The translations under genes were made by a program, and so were the position numbers. Below the pieces are notes generated by a model. It was given only the letters and a program-made list of their open reading frames with translations. It searched no databases and was not told the origin of the DNA. From contig PXQM01000071.1 of NCBI GenBank assembly GCA_003021325.1, positions 1-5,973 of the forward strand: a stretch of DNA of 5,973 nucleotides, in the 5' to 3' direction. The stretch is from Halobacteriales archaeon QH_10_70_21 (GTDB lineage: Archaea; Halobacteriota; Halobacteria; Halobacteriales; Haloarculaceae). Positions 1 through 5,563 of the stretch are shown here, piece after piece. The first letter of the stretch is position 1, and each line of letters opens with the position of its first letter.

Positions 1-280
1 ATTTCGGGGTCACGACGAGAGAGAACCAATCGGTTCCGGCCGACGGCGAGCCGACCAGCCGCTCGACGCGGAACGACCGTTCGGCGTTCTCGTAGACGGC
101 GAGGTCGGGAGCCTCGCGGTGCCGGTAGACCTCGATACGCTGGCGGTCGCCCTCGAGCCCGCAGGACGTGGCCGGGGCGAACGTGACGACGTCGACGACC
201 GGGTGCCGGTTCCAGTCGGTCGCCGCCAGTACCGCCCGGACCGACCGCGGCCACGGGGGTGAGGCGGGCCGCAGTCGCAT
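1..280 (-). CDS. Unrecognised protein, N-terminal 93 codons (runs off left edge)
   Basis: An open frame reads leftward from an ATG at 280-278 to the window edge without a stop. The protein starts MRLRPASPPWPRSVRAVLAA and is rich in Arg, Val and Pro at first. It then has a mixed stretch with the pattern of beta strands (HPVVDVVTFAP, QRIEVYRHRE, DLAVYENAERSFRVERLV). There is no signal peptide or membrane segment, and I do not recognise a family. The start lies one base after the stop codon of the acyl-CoA dehydrogenase gene (TGA at 284-282), so the two were probably one transcription unit with coupled translation. Third-position GC preference and the tight junction support a real gene, although a longer ORF overlaps it in another frame (10-516, minus). 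That rival lacks the operon fit and crosses into the dehydrogenase coding sequence, so I treat it as a shadow. Confidence 0.6.
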   Translation of the reverse strand, partial: MRLRPASPPWPRSVRAVLAATDWNRHPVVDVVTFAPATSCGLEGDRQRIEVYRHREAPDLAVYENAERSFRVERLVGSPSAGTDWFSLVVTPK

Positions 281-281
281 C

Positions 282-1375
282 TCAGCTCACGCCGAGTTCC
301 TTGGCGATTGTGTTCAGCTGTATCTCGTCGGTCCCCTCGACGATGCGGAGGATGCGGGCCGTCTGGAGCTCGTCCATGAACGGGTTGTCCTCCGAGAGGC
401 CGTTGCCGCCGTGGACCTGCACCACGTCGTCGGCGACGTCGAACATGACGTTCGAGGCGAGGTACTTGACGATGGAGGACTCCTCGATGGCCTGCTCGTC
501 GTCGTCCATCAGCCACGCCAGCCGGAGCGCGGCGGCGTCGGCGGCGAAAGCGTTCGCGCGGGCGCGGGCCAGCTTGTGGGAGACGCCCTGGAACTTGCCG
601 ATAGGCCGACCGAAGGCCTCCCGCTCGTTGGCGTACTCGACGCCGCGCTTGATGAGGTACTCCGTGTGGCCGAGCGCCCGGGCACCGACCTCGAGGCGGC
701 CCAAAGAGAGGAACTCCATCGCGTCGTAGAAGGCGCCGTCCTCGGTGCCGAGCACGCGGTCCTCCGGTATCCGGACGCCGTCCAGCGCGATCTCGCCCTG
801 CATGCCCGTCATGGCGCGTTCGTGATCCACTGCTTGCGACCGTCCAGCACCCACTCGTCGCCGTCCTTCTCGGCCGTCGTGGACATGTTCGGCGAGTCCG
901 AGCCGACGCCGGGTTCGGTCTGGGCGAAGGCCGTCGACTTCTCGCCGCGTACGCAGGGCTCGAGGTACGTCTCGACCTGCTCGCCCTCCGCCTGTGCGAG
1001 CAGCGGCTTCGGGCCCTCTGGCCCCGCGAGGACGTACTCGGTCAGCCCCGGTCCGGTGGCGGCGACGTGTTTTATCGCCCGGTACCACGTAACGTTGGAG
1101 ACGCCCTCGCCGCCGACCTCCTCGGGGAGGTTCATCGCGTAGAAGCCCGCCTCGCCGCTCTTCTCGCGGACCTCCTGGATGGCCTCTCGGACCTCGGGAA
1201 CGAGCCGCCCGTCGTCCTCGTGGCGCTTGCGGGGGTTCGACCACGTCTCTCCGAGTTCGTCCTCGAGGGGCTCGACCTCACGCTCGATGAACTCCTCCAG
1301 GCTCGAGAGGATGAGGCTCGTCTCCTCGTCAGTCTCGAAGCTGACGCCCGCCTTCGGAACCTCCTGCGTTGCCAT
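282..1375 (-). pseudogene. Acyl-CoA dehydrogenase, broken by internal deletion and frameshift
   Basis: The intact family oxidises acyl-CoA to trans-2-enoyl-CoA with FAD, passing electrons to ETF in the cytosol. The N-terminal piece (ATG at 1375, 188 codons, TGA at 811-809) holds the helical domain and the first part of the beta domain. It contains the FAD-binding signature AFAQTEPGVGSD (residues 149-160) and the flavin-contact motif QWITNA (182-187). The C-terminal piece resumes in another frame at about 812 (MTGMQGEIALDGVRIPEDR). It contains QVHGGNGLSEDNP and RIVEGTDEIQ, whose Glu (codon 338-336) matches the catalytic base of medium- and short-chain type enzymes. Between WITNA and GEIALDGVRIP family members usually have about 40 more residues of beta domain, and these are absent. 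The total is 1094 bp, or 364 codons plus 2 bases, so the missing DNA should be 1 modulo 3 bases, roughly 120-130. The enzyme is probably inactive, or the gap is an assembly error. Upstream lies a TATA-like element; downstream the next gene starts one base after the stop. Confidence 0.85.
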
Positions 1376-1397
1376 ACCCCCACATACGACGGCCGCC

Positions 1398-1404
1398 TAT
1401 TGAA
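1398..1404 (-). promoter_or_regulatory. TATA-like element of the acyl-CoA dehydrogenase gene
   Basis: On the minus strand the element reads TTCAATA, 23-29 bp upstream of the ATG at 1375, within AGGGTTCAATAGG. This spacing would place transcription initiation at or next to the start codon (a leaderless mRNA), which is common in haloarchaea. A short G run (GGGGGT) touches the ATG but is too close to act as a normal Shine-Dalgarno sequence. Confidence 0.4.
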
Positions 1405-1471
1405 CCCTGCGTGCGGGACCCACGGGGCGCTCGACCCGACCACGGGCGGCCGGGACCCCGCCGACGGCAGG

Positions 1472-1477
1472 CTTATG
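1472..1477 (+). promoter_or_regulatory. TATA-like element of the racemase/CoA-transferase gene
   Basis: CTTATG lies 24-29 bp before the ATG at 1501, the expected TATA position for a leaderless haloarchaeal transcript. No Shine-Dalgarno sequence precedes that ATG. The element sits in the same 125-bp divergent region (1376-1500) as the dehydrogenase promoter, about 70 bp away, so the two genes could share a regulator. Confidence 0.45.
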
Positions 1478-1500
1478 AGGCGACGCGACCACCGACTCCC

Positions 1501-2670
1501 ATGCGACTCGACGGCGTTCGCGTGCTCGACCTCACGCGGTTGCTCCCCGGACCGTACGCGACACAGCTGCTCGCCGACGCCGGCGCGGACGTGGTGAAGA
1601 TCGAGGACACGGGCGCCGGCGATTACGCCCGGCACATGCCGCCGACGACCGACGAGGGCGTCGGCGCGGTCTTCGACGCGGTCAACCGGGGCAAGCGCAG
1701 CGTCGCCATCGACCTCAAGAACGACGACGGGCGGGCGGCGTTCTACGAACTCGTCGCCGACGCGGACGTGGTCATCGAGAGCTTCCGCCCCGGCGTCACC
1801 GAGCGGCTCGGCATCGACTACGAGAGCCTGACCGACCACCGCGAGGACCTGGTGTACTGTTCGCTGACGGGCTACGGCCAGGACGGCACGCACGCGGACC
1901 GTGCCGGCCACGACCTCAACTACGTCGGTCTCGCGGGACTGCTCGACATGACGCGGCAGAGCACCGACGAGGCCCCTCGGGTGCCGGGCTACCAGGTCGC
2001 CGACATGGCCGGCGGCCTGCTCGCCGCGTTCTCTGTGTGCTCGGCGCTCCTCTCGCGGGAACTCGGGAACACCGGTGGGGAGTACCTGGACGTGGCGCTC
2101 ACCGACGCCGTGGTCTCGTTCTCGCAGGCCCTCGCTCCGGAGGCGCTCGGCGGCGGGGACCCGCGACCGGGTGAGACACCGCTCACCGGGGAGTTCCCCT
2201 GGTACGACGTCTACGAGACGGCGGACGACCGCTATGTCACACTCGGCGCGCTGGAACCGCAGTTCTGGACGGCCTTCTGCGAGGCCATCGACCGACCGGA
2301 GCTTGCAGGGAAGCACATGACCGGCGACCCGGCCGAACGCGAGGCGCTCCGCGAGGAACTGTCCGACGTATTCGCGAGCCGGACCCGCGACGAGTGGGCC
2401 GAGGCGATGGCGGACGTCGATGCCGCCGTCGACGCGGTCTACACCCCTGCGGAGACGCTCGAACACCCACAGATCCGGGCCCGTGGCTACGTCGAGTACC
2501 CCGAGGACGGGGCGCCGCGGGTCGGGCTCCCGCTCCGTGGAACGGCGGTCTCGCGTGACGACCTGGGCCCCGCCCCCGGTCACGGCGAACACACCGACGC
2601 GGAGCTATCGGCCGCCGGCCTGGGGGAGAGCGACATCGAGCGCCTCCGTGAGTCGGGGGCGATCAACTGA
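1501..2670 (+). CDS. CaiB/BaiF family III protein, alpha-methylacyl-CoA racemase-like
   Basis: The protein has 389 residues, a usual length for family III CoA-transferase-fold proteins. These work as interlocked dimers that either move CoA between acids or epimerise 2-methylacyl-CoA. The N-terminus (LDGVRVLDLTRLLPGPYATQ, then GADVVKIE) is the typical Rossmann-like start, and LTGYGQDG follows at 122-129. Three motifs point to the racemase branch. GHDLNY gives His137, VADMAGG gives Asp168, and ALEPQF gives Glu252; they match His126, Asp156 and Glu241 of Mycobacterium tuberculosis MCR at nearly constant offset. Formyl-CoA or carnitine transferase function is less likely but cannot be excluded, since substrate is not readable from sequence. 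I chose ATG 1501 over an earlier in-frame ATG (1369) because homology begins at MRLDGVRVLDL and a TATA-like element lies 24-29 bp upstream. The gene diverges from the acyl-CoA dehydrogenase, a sensible functional partner. Its 3' end overlaps the convergent transporter gene by 8 bp. Confidence 0.9.
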   Translation: MRLDGVRVLDLTRLLPGPYATQLLADAGADVVKIEDTGAGDYARHMPPTTDEGVGAVFDAVNRGKRSVAIDLKNDDGRAAFYELVADADVVIESFRPGVTERLGIDYESLTDHREDLVYCSLTGYGQDGTHADRAGHDLNYVGLAGLLDMTRQSTDEAPRVPGYQVADMAGGLLAAFSVCSALLSRELGNTGGEYLDVALTDAVVSFSQALAPEALGGGDPRPGETPLTGEFPWYDVYETADDRYVTLGALEPQFWTAFCEAIDRPELAGKHMTGDPAEREALREELSDVFASRTRDEWAEAMADVDAAVDAVYTPAETLEHPQIRARGYVEYPEDGAPRVGLPLRGTAVSRDDLGPAPGHGEHTDAELSAAGLGESDIERLRESGAIN

Positions 2671-3565
2671 CGCCGGCGTCGACGTAGTCGACCAGCGCGT
2701 GCCGTTTCAGCAGTGCGAACCCGACGAAGACGACGACGAAGCCGCCGATGGTGAGGAGTCCGATCGACTCCTCCAGGAGGACCACACCGGCGAGCGTGGC
2801 GACGACGGGAACGAGATAGGCGACGAGGCTCGTCTCGAAGGCGCCCCGCTCCTCGAGGATGGTGAAGTAGATGACGAAGGCGAGGGCGGTCGAGAAGACG
2901 CCGAGGTAGAGGACGGCCCCGAGGGCGGTGGGTGCGGGCACCGCAGCCGGGGCCGATTCGCCGGCACCGAGGCTGAGCAGGTGGAGCACGAGGCCGCCGA
3001 GCCCCATTGCCCAGCCGGTCATTGCGACGCGCTCCATCGAGGGCTGCGCGCGGTCGACGAGGACGCCGCCGAGCGAGACGCTCGTGACCTGCCCGAGGAT
3101 GATGAGTCGGCCGACGGTGTCGCCTGCGAGGAGGTTGTTCGGGTCCGGCTGGACGATGAGGCCGACGCCGAGGAACCCGACGGCGACGCCGACGGCGCCG
3201 ACCGGCGAGATTCGCTCGCCGAGCAGCAGGGCCGCCCACAGCGCGGTCGCTATCGGGACGAGCGCCTGCTGGATGGCGGCGACACCGCTCGGGACGGTCT
3301 GCTGGCCGATGAACAGCAGGCCGTTCCCGGCGACCAGGAACAGTCCGCCGGCCAGGACCGCCTGGAGGTCGTTGGTACCGACCGGACGCCAGCTGTCGGT
3401 CGTGAGGACGGCGTAGCCGAGGAGCAGCACCGCGGCCGTGTCGTAGCGGAACGCCGCGAACAGAAGCGGCGGCAGGTGCTCGAGGCCGACGGAGATGGCG
3501 GGGAACGACAGCCCCCACATCGTCGCGAGTGTCACGAACAGCGCGGTCGCGTAGACCCGGGACAC
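2663..3565 (-). CDS. EamA/DMT-family transporter, ten membrane helices
   Basis: The 300-residue protein is an integral membrane carrier of the drug/metabolite transporter superfamily, whose members often export amino acids or other metabolites; the substrate here is unknown. It shows the two-repeat EamA layout. Helices lie at roughly 5-25, 33-53, 68-88, 92-115, 122-139, 150-170, 181-199, 212-236, 244-264 and 269-287. Each repeat has the usual Glu-bearing turn after its fourth helix: LLLGERISP at 113-121 and VLLEESIG at 262-269. The N-terminal TMWGLSFPAI segment is typical of the family. The start is a GTG (3565-3563); no ATG lies in frame just upstream. Its stop (TGA, 2665-2663) lies inside the last codons of the convergent racemase gene. 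The preceding gene on the same strand ends 214 bp away, so the transporter probably has its own promoter. Confidence 0.9.
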   Translation of the reverse strand: MSRVYATALFVTLATMWGLSFPAISVGLEHLPPLLFAAFRYDTAAVLLLGYAVLTTDSWRPVGTNDLQAVLAGGLFLVAGNGLLFIGQQTVPSGVAAIQQALVPIATALWAALLLGERISPVGAVGVAVGFLGVGLIVQPDPNNLLAGDTVGRLIILGQVTSVSLGGVLVDRAQPSMERVAMTGWAMGLGGLVLHLLSLGAGESAPAAVPAPTALGAVLYLGVFSTALAFVIYFTILEERGAFETSLVAYLVPVVATLAGVVLLEESIGLLTIGGFVVVFVGFALLKRHALVDYVDAGVS

Positions 3566-3590
3566 GTCCGTCTGGTTCCCCCGCTGTCGT

Positions 3591-3608
3591 GAAACCCCTT
3601 GCCGTTTC
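3591..3608. repeat. Short inverted repeat upstream of the transporter gene
   Basis: GAAAC (3591-3595) and GTTTC (3604-3608) form a perfect 5-bp inverted repeat around 8 bp. It sits 26-43 bp upstream of the GTG start of the transporter, over the expected core promoter. It could be an operator half-site pair or overlap the BRE/TATA region, but a 5-bp repeat can arise by chance. Confidence 0.25.
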
Positions 3609-3736
3609 GGCGTGGCGGACAGGCGACCCCGATACTGACGGACCGTGGGTCGCGGTGGCTCGCACCACTCGACTCCCGCCTCGGCGGCCCGCCAGCGACT
3701 CGTCAGCGCATGGCCCGTCTGGGTCCGTTCCAGTAG

Positions 3737-3745
3737 TTGAACCCT
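3737..3745 (-). promoter_or_regulatory. Possible promoter element AGGGTTCAA
   Basis: On the minus strand AGGGTTCAACTA repeats the 9-mer found at the dehydrogenase promoter (1400-1408). If used, initiation would fall near 3711 and leave a leader of about 145 nt before the transporter GTG, which is long for a haloarchaeon. The assignment is tentative. Confidence 0.2.
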
Positions 3746-3779
3746 CGGGTGTCGCCCCTCTGTGCTACCGATTGGTCTC

Positions 3780-5474
3780 TCAGTCGTGGACCAGCACGTC
3801 GATGACGTCAGTGCCGCTGGCCTCGAGTGCCTTCTCGTAGACCTCGGGGAACTCGTCGGGCGTCTCGACGAGGTGGCCGCGGGCGCCGTGGCTCTCGGCG
3901 TTGGCGGGGATGTCGACGGGAGGGTCGAAGTCCATCCCCACGAAGTCGTACTCGTCCTCGTCGCCGCCCATCATCTTGACCGTGTTGTCCTTGAGGATGC
4001 GGTAGTTGCGGTTGTCGGGGACCACGACCGTCAGGTCGACGTCGTGGCGGACCGCCGAGTAGATGCTGTTCGGGTAGTAGAGGTAGGAGCCGTCGCCGGT
4101 GTACCCGACGACGGTCCGGGGGTCCTCCCGCATCGACTCGGCGATGGCCGCACCGACGGCGGCCGGCAGGCCGTACCCGAGGCCGCCGCCCTTGTTCGAG
4201 AGGTACTGCTCCGGTTCGAACGGGAACCGCGTCAGCAGGGCGAACTTCGAGGTGACCCCCTCGTCGACGATGTAGGTGTCCGGGTCGACCGCGTGCATGC
4301 TGTCGACGAGTTCGGCCTTCGACGAGCGGGTATCTCCCTCCGGCGTCTCGTCTTCGCCCATCTGCTTCATCGTGGACTCGAGGCCGGCCTTCATCGTCTC
4401 GACGTGCTGGATGCGCTCCCGGCGTTCGGCCTCGTCGAGGCGGTCCTCGACGCGCTCGGCGATGGCGTCCATCACGCGGCCGGGGTCGCCGATGACGGCC
4501 GCGTCGGCGGGCTGGTTCTTGCCGACCTCGTGGGGGTCGCTCGATGCCTGGACGACCGTCGTGTCCTCTGAGACGAGCGGGTTCTCGTGGCGCAACAGCG
4601 TCGTGTTGGTCGAGCAGCCGACCAGCGCCAGCGTGTCGGTGTCCATCAGCATCGAGGCGATGCCCTCGTCGGGCCCGATGAACGATATCCACTGGTCGTG
4701 CTCGGTTGGGAAGTTGACCTCGCAGGCGAGTATCTCGCCGTGCACGCGGGCACCGGTCGCCTCGGCGAGCTTGACGGCGGCGTCGACGGCGTCGGTGCCG
4801 GCACGGGCGACGTGGTCGCCGACGACGAGGACCGGCTGGTCGGCCTCGATGAGGTAGTCGGCGGCGGCCTCGATGGCCTCGGGGTCGCCCGCCCCGGCGT
4901 CCGGAACCGGTCCGAGCCGCTCCGGCGAGTCGTCGGTCTCGGTCTGCATCACGTCGGCGGGCAGAGAGAGGAAGACCGGCCCGGTCGGCGGCGTCAGCGC
5001 GGTCCGGACGGCCCGTCGAAGCAGCATCGGCAGGGCGTCGACGTGGGTCACCTCGGCGGAGAACTTGCAGAACTGTTCGACCATCTCCTCGAGGTCGCCG
5101 GTCAACAGCGGCTCCTCGTGGCGGAAGTCGAGTTCGTGGTTGCCGGCGGTCACCAGCACCGGGGCGCCGCCGTACATCGCGCCGAAGACGTTGCCGAGGC
5201 CGTGCGCCAGCCCGGGCGTGATGTGGAGGTTGACGACGCCGAGCGGGCAGACCGAGTCGTCACCGTCGGCGTGGTACCGCCGGGTCGAGGCGTATCCGGC
5301 GGCCATCCCCGTGGCGACGTCCTCCTGGAGTCCGAGGACGTACTCCACGTCGCTCCGGGAGAGCGCGTCCATGATGGGGAGTTCGGTCGTGCCGGGGTTG
5401 CCGAAGACGTGCTCGACCCCGTACTGTTCGAGCGCGTCCACGAACAGGTCCGCGCCCGTGTAGGATTCCGTCAT
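3780..5474 (-). CDS. Thiamine-diphosphate enzyme, benzoylformate decarboxylase/acetolactate synthase-like
   Basis: This 564-residue cytosolic enzyme has the three-domain layout of the decarboxylase/synthase group: PYR domain about 5-175, central domain about 195-345, PP domain about 385-564. Members decarboxylate 2-oxo acids or join or cleave C-C bonds through ThDP and Mg2+. Visible features are VFGNPGTTELP (23-33), the conserved cofactor-activating Glu51 in LQEDVATGMAAGYA, and VNLHITPG with His84, matching His70 of Pseudomonas putida benzoylformate decarboxylase. GGLGYGLPAAVG follows at 430-441, and the Mg/diphosphate motif starts GDGS (460-463). That motif ends PDNRNY, so the usual Asn-Asn is Asp487-Asn488. 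Thr replaces the serine of the GNPGS motif of benzoylformate decarboxylase. A charged linker (about 340-387) makes it somewhat longer than the roughly 528-residue reference. I chose ATG 5474 because a TATA box lies just upstream; the longer GTG start at 5510 would place that TATA box inside the gene. The substrate is undetermined. Confidence 0.85.
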   Translation of the reverse strand: MTESYTGADLFVDALEQYGVEHVFGNPGTTELPIMDALSRSDVEYVLGLQEDVATGMAAGYASTRRYHADGDDSVCPLGVVNLHITPGLAHGLGNVFGAMYGGAPVLVTAGNHELDFRHEEPLLTGDLEEMVEQFCKFSAEVTHVDALPMLLRRAVRTALTPPTGPVFLSLPADVMQTETDDSPERLGPVPDAGAGDPEAIEAAADYLIEADQPVLVVGDHVARAGTDAVDAAVKLAEATGARVHGEILACEVNFPTEHDQWISFIGPDEGIASMLMDTDTLALVGCSTNTTLLRHENPLVSEDTTVVQASSDPHEVGKNQPADAAVIGDPGRVMDAIAERVEDRLDEAERRERIQHVETMKAGLESTMKQMGEDETPEGDTRSSKAELVDSMHAVDPDTYIVDEGVTSKFALLTRFPFEPEQYLSNKGGGLGYGLPAAVGAAIAESMREDPRTVVGYTGDGSYLYYPNSIYSAVRHDVDLTVVVPDNRNYRILKDNTVKMMGGDEDEYDFVGMDFDPPVDIPANAESHGARGHLVETPDEFPEVYEKALEASGTDVIDVLVHD

Positions 5475-5496
5475 GGCTCTCCGTGCCGGTGCCACG

Positions 5497-5504
5497 AGTA
5501 AATA
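5497..5504 (-). promoter_or_regulatory. TATA box of the thiamine-diphosphate enzyme gene
   Basis: TATTTACT on the minus strand, 23-30 bp upstream of ATG 5474, is the best TATA match in the window and an A/T island in GC-rich DNA. It implies a leaderless transcript and settles the start codon. A GGAGGA run (5511-5516, minus strand) touches the alternative GTG at 5510 with no spacer, so it is unlikely to be a working ribosome binding site. Confidence 0.6.
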
Positions 5505-5514
5505 GTTCACTCCT

Positions 5515-5531
5515 CCCGGGTCGGGCCCGGG
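5515..5531. repeat. GC-only hairpin between two genes
   Basis: CCCGGG at 5515-5520 and 5526-5531 can pair as a 6-bp stem with the 5-nt loop TCGGG. It lies 33-49 bp past the stop of the luciferase-like gene and just upstream of the TATA box of the next gene. No T tract follows, so it is not a standard archaeal terminator; a role in transcript 3'-end structure is possible but unproven. Confidence 0.3.
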
Positions 5532-5563
5532 CGGGACGTCGCGGTCGGGCGCGTCGCCGACGG

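Larger units (their letters stand above)
3566..3779. other. 214-bp non-coding gap
   Basis: This stretch separates the end of the thiamine-diphosphate enzyme gene from the start of the transporter, both on the minus strand. I see no convincing coding frame; open frames crossing it on either strand are low-quality shadows. It holds one promoter-like 9-mer (3737-3745) and a short inverted repeat (3591-3608). No T-rich archaeal terminator follows the stop codon at 3780. Confidence 0.6.

Noticed and set aside
24..33. ACCAATCGGT shared with minus strand 3767-3776
   Set aside because: One copy lies in coding sequence, the match is only 10 bp, and there is no further similarity, so chance is sufficient.
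813..1244. N-terminal part of the 320-codon minus-strand ORF (282-1244)
   Set aside because: Only the portion after about 812 is dehydrogenase; the earlier Arg/Gly/Pro-rich part is an out-of-frame reading of the N-terminal half.
1132..2592. 486-codon minus-strand ORF
   Set aside because: It is antisense to the racemase-like gene, which has catalytic motifs and a promoter; the product has no recognisable domain and also crosses the divergent promoter.
2420..3592. 390-codon plus-strand ORF with very acidic product
   Set aside because: It is antisense to the transporter; its Asp/Glu richness is the complement of hydrophobic codons in GC-rich DNA, and the minus frame has clear membrane helices and family motifs.
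3709..3711. ATG about 26 bp downstream of the promoter-like 9-mer at 3737-3745 (minus strand)
   Set aside because: It is followed by a stop after two codons, so it encodes nothing useful.
1501..5474. Formyl-CoA transferase plus oxalyl-CoA decarboxylase (oxalate degradation) pair
   Set aside because: The CoA protein carries the racemase-type His/Asp/Glu set, and the ThDP enzyme has the His of benzoylformate decarboxylase-like proteins rather than oxalyl-CoA decarboxylase motifs; the genes are not in one operon.
3762..5501. Two long plus-strand ORFs (3762-4571 and 4587-5501)
   Set aside because: Both are antisense to the thiamine-diphosphate enzyme and are low-complexity Val/Gly/Asp/Arg shadows without domains.
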